Of a stretch of DNA of 64,000 nucleotides, positions 9,860-19,084 are shown in pieces. Location: positions 28,935 to 92,934 of the forward strand of contig CACGZD010000005.1 in the NCBI GenBank assembly GCA_902577425.1, given 5' to 3'. Positions within the stretch are counted from its first letter, which is position 1. Every line of letters starts with the position of its first letter. This DNA is from an uncultured Alphaproteobacteria bacterium. Its GTDB lineage: Bacteria; Pseudomonadota; Alphaproteobacteria; HIMB59; GCA-002718135. The notes below the pieces were generated by a model. It saw only the letters and a list, made by a program, of their open reading frames with translations. It was not told the origin of the DNA and made no database searches. The translations under genes were made by a program, and so were the position numbers.

Positions 9860-10734
9860 TGAAAAGTAGTTTTAGTGAAAAAATTTTAATTTATGGAATT
9901 CTTTTATTATGGACTTTTATTTGTCTTTTTCCAATTTATTGGACTGCCACAACATCTTTTAAAACTGCCGCAAGTGTTACTCAAGGATTATTGATACCAT
10001 GGATTGATTTTGAACCTTCATGGAAGGGATGGAGAAATCTTGGATTTTCTCCTGATACTATTTTTACAGAATCAAATCCTAGAGAGGAGTTTTTAGCTCG
10101 TTTTTTCAATACCGCAATTATATCTTCCTCTGCTTCAGCATTAGCTGTTATTCTTGGTTCTTTTGCAGCCTATGGCTTAAGTAGATTTAATTATAAATTT
10201 GGATTTATGAGAAATCCTGACATATCATTTTTCTTTTTATCGCAATTAATACTACCTCCAGTAGTTTTGGCTTTACCTGTATTAGTTTTATACAGAGAGC
10301 TTGATTTATTAGATACGCATATTGGAATGATTTTACTATATACGTTGACTGTCCTTCCAATTGTTATTTGGATTATGCGAGATCAATTTAATGCAGTGCC
10401 TATTGAACTTGAGGAAGCAGCATTGGTTGATGGAGCAAGTGTTTGGGTTAGTTTTTTTAAAATTGTTTTACCCATTGTTTTGCCAGGAATAGCTAGTGCT
10501 TTTATATTATGTTTAATTTTGTGCTGGAATGAATATTTTTTAGCAGCATTAATTACTAGCACTGATGCTAAAACAATGCCTGTTATGGTTGCATCTCAAA
10601 TTTCCTCACAGAGTATAAAATGGTGGAACATGGCAGCTATTTCAGCTGCTTTATGCCTTCCATTAATTATAGTGGCAATTTTTTTAGAGAGATATATTGT
10701 AAAAGGAATGGCTGCTGGAGCAGTAAAACAATAA
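9859..10734 (+). CDS. Sugar ABC transporter permease (MalG/UgpE-like)
   Basis: EAA loop EEAALVDGASVWVSFFKIVLPIVLPG; TAATG overlap with the previous gene suggests MKSSFSEK start at 9859 rather than 9838. Confidence 0.9.
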   Translation: MKSSFSEKILIYGILLLWTFICLFPIYWTATTSFKTAASVTQGLLIPWIDFEPSWKGWRNLGFSPDTIFTESNPREEFLARFFNTAIISSSASALAVILGSFAAYGLSRFNYKFGFMRNPDISFFFLSQLILPPVVLALPVLVLYRELDLLDTHIGMILLYTLTVLPIVIWIMRDQFNAVPIELEEAALVDGASVWVSFFKIVLPIVLPGIASAFILCLILCWNEYFLAALITSTDAKTMPVMVASQISSQSIKWWNMAAISAALCLPLIIVAIFLERYIVKGMAAGAVKQ

Positions 10735-10735
10735 T

Positions 10736-12238
10736 TTAATTGTCCATCTCTTTCATTAAATCTTTTGTACTCTCATATAATTTTCGAAAATTTTTATATC
10801 CTTTAGAATAAATATTGAGATTATCAGTTTTTGCTTCAATTTCATAATCTACAGCATTCCAATTATTGATATCATCTTTTTTTAAATCTCCACAAGCATG
10901 AGCAGCCAAAAAAGCATCTCCGTATGAGGCACCTAGAGTAGTTTTGCGTAAAATTTGATTTAAACCAATAATATCTGAAGTAGTTTGAGACCAAATTTTA
11001 TTTTTTGTTCCTCCTCCAACACTATAAAGTTTCCTTGGAACATAATTTAATTCTTTAAAAGTATCAAAAACATGTTTTGTTCCATAAGCTATGCCTTCAA
11101 ATATAGATCTATACATATCAGAACGATTATGAGTTAAATCCAATCCAAAAAAACTTCCTTTCGCATGAGTATCATGAATAGGCGTTCTTTCTCCTGAAAA
11201 ATAAGGAAGAAATATTATTCCTTTTGCTCCTGGAGGAGATTGTTCAGCTTCATTTGCAAGTTTAATGAATATATCATCACCTTGTAAATCTTTTGCAAAG
11301 TTATTTTTAAACCAATGAGTCAAAGTTCCACTTGTTGCCAGACCTCCCATTAAACTATGTTCTCCTTTAAAAAGCCATGGGGCATACCATAATCTTGAGT
11401 CTGATAAAATTGAGTCAGTAATAGATATGAAAAACATTGTGGAACCATACATCATCATCATATCACCTGATCCAGTAACGCCGACGCTTAAAGCTTCTGC
11501 TGCAGCATCAATTGTACCTGAGCTAACTATCGTACCTTCAGCCAAGCCAGTCTCTTTAGACGCTTTAGCTGAAACTTCTCCAATAACTTCATCAGTCCAA
11601 ACTAGTTTTGGTAACTGTTCTAGATCAATTAAATCATTGATAAGTTCATTGCTCCAATCTTGCTTATTGATATCATAAAATGGACTAACAAAAGCAGCAG
11701 AAAAATGATCAGTTGTATAATTCCCAGTTAATTTAGAATTGATAAAGGCTGTACCATTAACGATTTTAAAAGTTTTATTAAAAATTTCTGGACGATTGTT
11801 TTTTAGCCACAAGATCTTAGGGCCTACTTGTTGAGAAGTAAGCGCATTGCCATTGAATTTAAAAATTTTTTCTTCTCCAATATTGTTATTCAAGTAATCA
11901 ATTTCTTTATAAGCTCTAGTATCTACTCCATATAATACTGCATTCATTAATGGTTCACCGTCTTTATCAACTGGTAACATGCAAGGACCAATAGTACTTG
12001 CTGATACCGCTTTAATATCTTTGGGATTACATCCAGACTTTTTAATTAATTCATTAGATACAAAAGTAAAATCACCCCACCAGTCTTCATTCGGTCTATG
12101 TTCTGCCCATCCGCTTTGAGGAACTATCATTTCATGTTTTTTTGCTGATTGGGCTATTACTTCTCCTTTTATATTTACCAGAACGCCTTTTGTCTCATAA
12201 GTTCCTATGTCTATTCCTAAATAATATTTTTCAGTCAT
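10736..12238 (-). CDS. FGGY-family carbohydrate kinase (xylulokinase-like)
   Basis: GIDIGTYETKGVLV, LPYFSGERTPIHD, GGGTKNKIWSQTTSDI motifs. Confidence 0.9.
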   Translation of the reverse strand: MTEKYYLGIDIGTYETKGVLVNIKGEVIAQSAKKHEMIVPQSGWAEHRPNEDWWGDFTFVSNELIKKSGCNPKDIKAVSASTIGPCMLPVDKDGEPLMNAVLYGVDTRAYKEIDYLNNNIGEEKIFKFNGNALTSQQVGPKILWLKNNRPEIFNKTFKIVNGTAFINSKLTGNYTTDHFSAAFVSPFYDINKQDWSNELINDLIDLEQLPKLVWTDEVIGEVSAKASKETGLAEGTIVSSGTIDAAAEALSVGVTGSGDMMMMYGSTMFFISITDSILSDSRLWYAPWLFKGEHSLMGGLATSGTLTHWFKNNFAKDLQGDDIFIKLANEAEQSPPGAKGIIFLPYFSGERTPIHDTHAKGSFFGLDLTHNRSDMYRSIFEGIAYGTKHVFDTFKELNYVPRKLYSVGGGTKNKIWSQTTSDIIGLNQILRKTTLGASYGDAFLAAHACGDLKKDDINNWNAVDYEIEAKTDNLNIYSKGYKNFRKLYESTKDLMKEMDN

Positions 12239-12240
12239 TA

Positions 12241-13335
12241 CTAATTTCTTTTTAAAGAAAAATTCTCATCAATACTAGTAATTGAATGAAAAAGTAGATT
12301 TTCTAAATTAAATAAATCTCGTAAATCACAAACCTCTTTAGAAGAATGGGAATAACGCATTGGAAATCCTAAATCTATACATGCAATTCCTTTATCAACT
12401 AATTGAACATAAGATGAATCTGTTAAAATTCCTGATGTAGCACTTCGTTGTAAATTAATATTGTTTTTTTTAGCGTTTTCCTCAAATAAATTCACTAAAG
12501 ATGGATGTGGTATAAGTCCATTTAAAGTACCTCTGCCATGAAAGGAGTATAAACTCATACATGGACCTTTGCCTAAAAATATATCTCCTTGATTTATCAT
12601 ATCAGGTGTATCGCTTGAAAGCATAAGATCAATTTGAATAGCAACATCGGGCTTTAAATTTTGAGCTACAGGAAGAACACCTCTTAAATTGAATTCTTCT
12701 TGAACTGAAAAAACTATGTGAACCGTAGGTCGATTTTTTTCATCTAATAATCTTTTAGCTATATTTAAGACTACTGCACAACCTGCCCTATCATCAATTG
12801 CTGTGCCGGCAACACAATTAGATCCCATGTCATTAAATGAGGGTAAATAGGTTATAGGTGATCCAATATTAATACCATTTTCTAGAACCTCCTTTTTATT
12901 TGAAAATCCTGCGTCTAAAAACAAATCTTTCACTAAAGAAACTCTATATTTTTCATCTATAGTTGTTGCATGATGGGATTTATTTCCAATAACAGCATTA
13001 AAGTATTGTCCTTTATTATTAACAATAACCATTTCTTGTGATGTTAAAGCTTTTTCAGGAACACCCCCTAATCTTTCAATTCTTATAAATCCATTATCTT
13101 CAATTTTTTTTATAACAAACCCTAGTTGATCCATATGTGCAAATAACATTACAGAAGGTAAATTATCATTGCCTGTCAAAGTACAAATTAAATTACCAAG
13201 AACATCAGAGGTATTTTCCAATTTATTTGTATCTAATTGTGAGGATAAATATTTTCTTACCTCATCCTCATAGCCAGATAATCCTGAAATCAAACATAAA
13301 TCGTGTAAATATTTTTTAATTTGATCAACGTTCAT
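12241..13335 (-). CDS. M42 family metallopeptidase/FrvX-SgcX-like
   Basis: GLSGYEDEVR, FAHMDQLGFVIKKI, DDRAGCAVV, VFSVQEEFNLRG motifs. Confidence 0.85.
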   Translation of the reverse strand: MNVDQIKKYLHDLCLISGLSGYEDEVRKYLSSQLDTNKLENTSDVLGNLICTLTGNDNLPSVMLFAHMDQLGFVIKKIEDNGFIRIERLGGVPEKALTSQEMVIVNNKGQYFNAVIGNKSHHATTIDEKYRVSLVKDLFLDAGFSNKKEVLENGINIGSPITYLPSFNDMGSNCVAGTAIDDRAGCAVVLNIAKRLLDEKNRPTVHIVFSVQEEFNLRGVLPVAQNLKPDVAIQIDLMLSSDTPDMINQGDIFLGKGPCMSLYSFHGRGTLNGLIPHPSLVNLFEENAKKNNINLQRSATSGILTDSSYVQLVDKGIACIDLGFPMRYSHSSKEVCDLRDLFNLENLLFHSITSIDENFSLKRN

Positions 13336-13337
13336 CT

Positions 13338-14144
13338 TTATCGAATTGATTTTATTTTATTCATAAAATCTTTAGCTCTATTTGGATCAACTTGATTCCA
13401 AGTATCTCCATTAACTTTTAAAGATGAACCGATAATAACTCCGTCTGCAATACCTAAAGTTTCTTCAACATTTTTCAAATTCACCCCAGTATTTGCAAGC
13501 ACGGGTGTTTTGGGAATAATTTTTTTTACTGCATATAAATCACTTAATTTTGCAGACTCGCCAGTGATCTGTCCTGAAACCAAGATTGCATCAGGAATAG
13601 AAGAAAATACAACACTTTTAGATCTATCTGCAACTGAACGTTTATCAAGTGAAAAAGCAAATTCAGCACTGATATTATAAAACATCAGTAAATCTTCTCT
13701 GTTTAGACTATTTCTATAACGCATTGCTTTTCCAGCATCAGGATTCCAAAATCCCATATCAGAAGCATATGTTCCAGTAAATATCTCCCTAACAAAGTGC
13801 GCTCCCGTTGAAGCAGCTACAGCAATAGTGCTCATTGGATCCCATAAAATATTCACTCCAAAAGGAATTTTAATTTTATTTTTTAAATTTCCAATTACAT
13901 AGGCCATAGTAGATGATGATGCTTGATTAACATTAAATTCATATGGTCTATCATTTTCATTACCAAACATAACAGCATCCACGCCTGCATCTTGAAGAGA
14001 TATTAAATCTTTTTCGGCCACTTGAATAATATGATCTAAACCTAATTTAGAATCATATAGAGGAGATCCTGGTAAAGCAGGAAGATGTACCATTGCAATT
14101 ATTGGTTTACTTGTATTGAATAAATCTTTAAATTTTTTACTCAT
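13338..14144 (-). CDS. BtpA/SgcQ family TIM-barrel protein
   Basis: PIIAMVHLPALPGSPLYD, DAVMFGNENDRPY, PFGVNILWDP, ILVSGQITGE patterns. Confidence 0.85.
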   Translation of the reverse strand: MSKKFKDLFNTSKPIIAMVHLPALPGSPLYDSKLGLDHIIQVAEKDLISLQDAGVDAVMFGNENDRPYEFNVNQASSSTMAYVIGNLKNKIKIPFGVNILWDPMSTIAVAASTGAHFVREIFTGTYASDMGFWNPDAGKAMRYRNSLNREDLLMFYNISAEFAFSLDKRSVADRSKSVVFSSIPDAILVSGQITGESAKLSDLYAVKKIIPKTPVLANTGVNLKNVEETLGIADGVIIGSSLKVNGDTWNQVDPNRAKDFMNKIKSIR

Positions 14145-14174
14145 AATTATAATGCTTCTAATAAAAAAATTTTT

Positions 14175-14627
14175 TTAGATCATCCAAACACTGCCATCAG
14201 GCTTAAGTACGCCTTTTGTAAATATAAAACAACCATAAGGTCTGGTGTCACTTGTAGTAATAACGGCAAAAGTTTCTTTAGCCTCTAAATAAAATTGTTG
14301 ACGTTCAATAGAACCTATTTTCCAATTTGGACCAGATACTTTATGCACAGTATCAATTAAATCTTGATGAACATCATTTATTTCATCAGGTTTTCCATCA
14401 ATTTCCATTCTCTTTACAGGCTCAGCTATAAAGCTATCCAAAGGGAAAACAGATAAAAGTGCTTCAGCTGCTTGAGGAATATTTAATCCATCCATTCTTA
14501 AAAGATTATCTGTATGTGAGAATGAGGGAAAATTTGCATCACTTAAAACAAATCTATCTCCATGACCCATTGATCGAAGAGTTGCCAAAATATCAGGGCT
14601 TAATAAAGGATTTACGTTAATTAACAT
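14175..14627 (-). CDS. RbsD/FucU-family sugar mutarotase
   Basis: MLINVNPLLSPDILATLRSMGHGDRFVLSDANFPS; track start 14666 would overlap the upstream ALDH gene, so start at 14627 preferred. Confidence 0.85.
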   Translation of the reverse strand: MLINVNPLLSPDILATLRSMGHGDRFVLSDANFPSFSHTDNLLRMDGLNIPQAAEALLSVFPLDSFIAEPVKRMEIDGKPDEINDVHQDLIDTVHKVSGPNWKIGSIERQQFYLEAKETFAVITTSDTRPYGCFIFTKGVLKPDGSVWMI

Positions 14628-14644
14628 ATAAGCAATATAGCATA

Positions 14645-17002
14645 TTATTCTCCATAAGGAATCCAAATGTTTTTAATTTGAGTACTTTGATATAAAAATT
14701 CATTAAGAAATTGATCATTATTGGAAAACCAATCAATATTTTTTTCATCTGGACACCAAAATCTTTTAAGGTTTGAAATAGAATTCTTCTTAACAATACT
14801 TTTTTGTGATTGTTCGTGTCCAAAATACCAAATTCCATCAATATTTTCATGAAGCGAAAGAGTTGCGGTTAAGTCATTTTGTTTAGCTGTCAAAATATTA
14901 ATATATCCACCAGGAATATCAGAAGTATCTAAAACTTGATAAAGCTCAGTTGCTATAAGCGATGTTTTCTCACCTGGTACAATAATATTTGTATTGCCAG
15001 TAGAAAATATAGAGCCTAATACAGTAATTAAATTTAATAAAGGCAAATCATCATTAAGTAACGAAGTTATAACTCCTAGAGGTTCTTTTACAGCTAAAGT
15101 TAATCCTCTCATTGGAGGGTTATGAATATTTCCTTCGAACTTATCTGCCATTGAAGCATAATAAAATAACCTCTCACAAGAAGCGTCGAATTCTTTATTG
15201 GCATTTGATAAAGTAGAACCTGATAAAGCAACTATAAGTTCAATAAATGTATTTTTACGAATCTGTAAATTTTCTGCCAAATAAAATAAGAGTTGTGATC
15301 TATTAAAATTATTAAGCTGTTTTAAAAAAGTCTTAGCTGCTATTTCGACACAATCTCTTACATCTTTTCTATTAGATTGAGCTATATCACAAATAAAAGT
15401 ACCATTGGTTGAATTTAATCCAAATGAATAACCTCCATCTGGTCTTTTTTGTTTTCCACCAATATATAATTTTGGTGTACGATCAATTATCGGTAAATTA
15501 TATTTTGTTTTTTTATTTACCTTATTATTAATTTTTTTCTCAGGAAGTTTGTTTTTAGTATAGGCTCTAATCCCTTCACTTCCTCCTTCTCTTCCAAAAC
15601 CACTTTCTTTAAAACCACCAAAACCACATGAAGCATCAAATAAATTTGTTGAATTAATCCATATTACTCCCGCTTTAATTTTAGGAGCAATATCTAAAGC
15701 TAAGTTAATATTTTCTGACCAAATACTTGCTGCTAATCCATATGGAGTATTATTTGCAATTGCAACAGCCTCACTTGGTTTTCTGAAAGTTAAACTAGTA
15801 AGTACTGGACCAAAAATTTCTACTTGGGCTATAAATGATGCAGGTGTAACATTTGTAAATAATGAAGGGGGGTAAAATAAACCTTCTGTTGGACATGACC
15901 AAGAAGGTTGCCACAATTTAGCTCCATCTTTAATGCCTTTTTTAACAAGTGAATTTATTTTTTGTAATTGCACAGGTGCAACTATAGCTCCTATATCTAT
16001 TGATTTATCTAATGGATTGCCAATTCTTAATTTTTCCATTCTTTGTTTAAGTTTTTTAATAAATTTTTTTTCTATACTCTCTTGTATTAACAATCTTGAT
16101 CCTGCACAGCAAACCTGTCCTTGATTAAACCATATTGCATCGACCACTCCTTCAACGGCGCTATCAAGATCAGCATCTTCAAAAACAATAAAAGGGGACT
16201 TTCCTCCTAATTCCATTGTTAATTTTTTGTTTGTAGTGGATGTTGATTGAACAATTTTTTTTCCAATTTCAGTTGAGCCAGTAAATGCTATCTTTTGTAT
16301 CTCTGGATGCGAAGTGATAAGTTCACCTGTAGATCCATCTCCTGTAATAATATTTATAACACCATTGGGTATATTTGCTTTAATACATAATTCTGCAAAA
16401 TATAAAGCTGTAAGAGAAGTATATTCAGCTGGTTTTAAAACTACAGTATTTCCACAAGCAATTGCAGGTGCTATTTTCCAAGCAAGCATTAATAAAGGAA
16501 AATTCCAAGGTATAATTTGTCCTACAACACCAATTGGTTTCAAATTCTTATCTAATTTTTCTGCCCAACCTGCATGATAATAAAAATGCCTTGCTACTAA
16601 AGGAATATCAATGTCTCTAGTTTCTCTAATTGGTTTTCCGTTATCAATTGATTCTAATACAGCTAAGAAACGAGAATGCTTTTGTATTAATCTTGCAATA
16701 GCATATAAATATTTTGATCTTTGGAAAGAACTAATAGAAGACCATTTTTTTTGAGCCTTTCTTGCAGAATTAACAGCAAGATCAACATCTTTTTTTGTGC
16801 TTATTGTTAAATCAAATAATTTTTTATTAGTTGAAGGATTTATAACCTTAATCTTTTTTGATCCTTTAGAAGTATTCCATTTTCCATTAATATAATTTTT
16901 ATTTGAAGAAGAAATTTTTTTAATCCAATTAATTACTTCAGTGTCATCCTCTGGCGCTGGACCATATTTAATATTTTTAAAATTTTTAATTATTTTATTC
17001 AT
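14645..17002 (-). CDS. Tandem (double-domain) aldehyde dehydrogenase family protein, 785 aa
   Basis: First domain has full ALDH motifs (PWNFPLLML, ELGGKSPF, NQGQVCCAGSR); second domain is ALDH-like but lacks the obvious catalytic Cys/Glu motifs. Confidence 0.9.
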   Translation of the reverse strand: MNKIIKNFKNIKYGPAPEDDTEVINWIKKISSSNKNYINGKWNTSKGSKKIKVINPSTNKKLFDLTISTKKDVDLAVNSARKAQKKWSSISSFQRSKYLYAIARLIQKHSRFLAVLESIDNGKPIRETRDIDIPLVARHFYYHAGWAEKLDKNLKPIGVVGQIIPWNFPLLMLAWKIAPAIACGNTVVLKPAEYTSLTALYFAELCIKANIPNGVINIITGDGSTGELITSHPEIQKIAFTGSTEIGKKIVQSTSTTNKKLTMELGGKSPFIVFEDADLDSAVEGVVDAIWFNQGQVCCAGSRLLIQESIEKKFIKKLKQRMEKLRIGNPLDKSIDIGAIVAPVQLQKINSLVKKGIKDGAKLWQPSWSCPTEGLFYPPSLFTNVTPASFIAQVEIFGPVLTSLTFRKPSEAVAIANNTPYGLAASIWSENINLALDIAPKIKAGVIWINSTNLFDASCGFGGFKESGFGREGGSEGIRAYTKNKLPEKKINNKVNKKTKYNLPIIDRTPKLYIGGKQKRPDGGYSFGLNSTNGTFICDIAQSNRKDVRDCVEIAAKTFLKQLNNFNRSQLLFYLAENLQIRKNTFIELIVALSGSTLSNANKEFDASCERLFYYASMADKFEGNIHNPPMRGLTLAVKEPLGVITSLLNDDLPLLNLITVLGSIFSTGNTNIIVPGEKTSLIATELYQVLDTSDIPGGYINILTAKQNDLTATLSLHENIDGIWYFGHEQSQKSIVKKNSISNLKRFWCPDEKNIDWFSNNDQFLNEFLYQSTQIKNIWIPYGE

Positions 17003-17950
17003 TTATGCTATCGCCAATTTATCATGCGTTGCATATCTGCCAAAAGCATGATGATATAATTGTCTTTCTATATCGATTAATAAACTAGATGCACCAATTC
17101 GCAATAAATTTGGATTTAACCAATCTTCACCCAACTCCTCCATGACTAGGATTAAGAATTCTAAAACAGATTTTGCGGTTGATATTCCTCCAGCTGGTTT
17201 AAAACCAATTTTTTTTCCTGAAAACTCATGAAATTCTCTAATCATTCTTAACATTACCAAACTATTATTTAGATTAGCATTTATACTTTCTTTGCCTGTA
17301 GAGGTTTTAATAAAATCTGCTCCTGCCATCATACAAACTAATGAAGCTTTAGCAACATTACGCATTGTCTCTAAGTCTCCAACTCCTAAAATAGCTTTTA
17401 TTTTGGTTTTATTTGCAGCCAATTTAAAACTTTTCACCTCTTCATAAAGTTTTTTCCAATTATTTTGAATTACAAAACCTCTATTAATAACTATGTCTAT
17501 TTCGTTTGCGCCTGATTTTATTGAATCAACAACTTCTTTTTTTCTAGTTGAAAATGATGATAATCCTGCTGGAAAACCAGTTGATACAGCAGCTATAGGT
17601 AATTGACCATTTAATTGATTTTTAGCCTGACAAACTAAATGATGATAAACACATACTGCCCCTACTCTTACCTCATCTTCATTTATTTCTAGCTTACTTA
17701 AAATATTATTAGCTATAGGGCTTAATGCTTTTTTACAAAGACGATCAACTTTACCAAAAGTATCATCACCACTAAGAGTGGTTAAATCTATTAACGTAAT
17801 AGCTTTTAATAACCAAGAAGCTTGATATTCTTTTTTTACTGATCTTCTTTTAACTAATGTTGAAGTCCTTCTCTCTACAGCACTCAAATTAACATTAATA
17901 TTATTGATCCAATTTAAATCTAAATCAAAAAAAATTCTATTAGATTTCAT
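17003..17950 (-). CDS. deoC: Deoxyribose-phosphate aldolase
   Basis: NEIDIVINRG, KTSTGKESINA, GFKPAGGIST motifs. Confidence 0.92.
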   Translation of the reverse strand: MKSNRIFFDLDLNWINNINVNLSAVERRTSTLVKRRSVKKEYQASWLLKAITLIDLTTLSGDDTFGKVDRLCKKALSPIANNILSKLEINEDEVRVGAVCVYHHLVCQAKNQLNGQLPIAAVSTGFPAGLSSFSTRKKEVVDSIKSGANEIDIVINRGFVIQNNWKKLYEEVKSFKLAANKTKIKAILGVGDLETMRNVAKASLVCMMAGADFIKTSTGKESINANLNNSLVMLRMIREFHEFSGKKIGFKPAGGISTAKSVLEFLILVMEELGEDWLNPNLLRIGASSLLIDIERQLYHHAFGRYATHDKLAIA

Positions 17951-18917
17951 CTTTAATTGGTCTTTCTAATAAATTATTAATTACATCTTGAATACTGTAT
18001 TGATTATATAAAATATTATAAATTGCCTCCATAATAGGCATTTCAATTTTTTTATCATCTGCAATTTTTTTTACAGCTTTTACAGTATAATAACCTTCGG
18101 TAATTTGCTGAGATTTTAATATGTCCTCTATATTAGGATTATTAGTACTTGAAATTAGTTGGCCAAATTTTGTATTTCTAGATTTTAATGAACTACATGT
18201 TAATATTAAATCTCCTAAGCCAGATAAGCCAAAAATTGTCTCTTTTTTTGCTCCCATAGATTCACCAAATCTAGTAATTTCCACAAAAGATCTAGTTATC
18301 AATGCGCTTTTTGCATTTTCTCCTAAATTTAATCCTAGAGTTATACCAGCTGCAATAGCATAAATATTTTTTAGCGCTCCCCCTATCTGGCATCCAATTA
18401 AATCATCTGAATAATAAATCCTAAAATTTTTATCATGAAATAAAACATTTATATTTTCAAAAGTTTTTTTATTGTTTGAAGCAAAGGTAACAGCTGTTGG
18501 TAAGTTCTGAGAAACTTCTTCTGAAAAACAAGGACCAGAAAGTATATTAATATTTTTATTTTTTATAACTTCTTGAACTACATCACTTAAGAAAGAACAT
18601 GATTCAATCTCTATTCCTTTTGAAGCTATAATTATTTCTTGATTTTTGTTTGATAGTTTGACTTTTGATAAAACATTTCTAATTTTCTGAGAAGGTAGTG
18701 TTAAAAATAAATAATCCATATCTTTAGCTTCATTTAAGTCAGCTGTGGCAGAAACATTTTCATTAAAAACAGCATATTTTAATCTTGGATTAAAACGATG
18801 TTCATTAATTGAAGTAGCTATTTTTGTATCTCTAGTGATAATACAGACTTTATTATTGCTAAGCAGTTTTGCTATTGCACTACCCCATACTCCACCACCG
18901 ATTATTCCGATTTTCAT
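17940..18917 (-). CDS. gpsA: Glycerol-3-phosphate dehydrogenase [NAD(P)+]
   Basis: GIIGGGVWGSAIAKLL, LSGPCFSEEV, GGALKNIYAIAAG, GLSGLGDLILTC motifs. Confidence 0.95.
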   Translation of the reverse strand: MKIGIIGGGVWGSAIAKLLSNNKVCIITRDTKIATSINEHRFNPRLKYAVFNENVSATADLNEAKDMDYLFLTLPSQKIRNVLSKVKLSNKNQEIIIASKGIEIESCSFLSDVVQEVIKNKNINILSGPCFSEEVSQNLPTAVTFASNNKKTFENINVLFHDKNFRIYYSDDLIGCQIGGALKNIYAIAAGITLGLNLGENAKSALITRSFVEITRFGESMGAKKETIFGLSGLGDLILTCSSLKSRNTKFGQLISSTNNPNIEDILKSQQITEGYYTVKAVKKIADDKKIEMPIMEAIYNILYNQYSIQDVINNLLERPIKDEI

Positions 18918-19084
18918 ATAAATACCAAGATTAGATGCATATTTAGCTAATTCTGACTAAAAATCAGCTTTTATTTGAAATTTTAAGCAAAATAATAAGA
19001 AAAACATAACAATTGACTACTGTACCTCGATTTTAAATTAGATTATAGGGAAGTTATATAATTATATAATTTCTTGGAGGAAAT

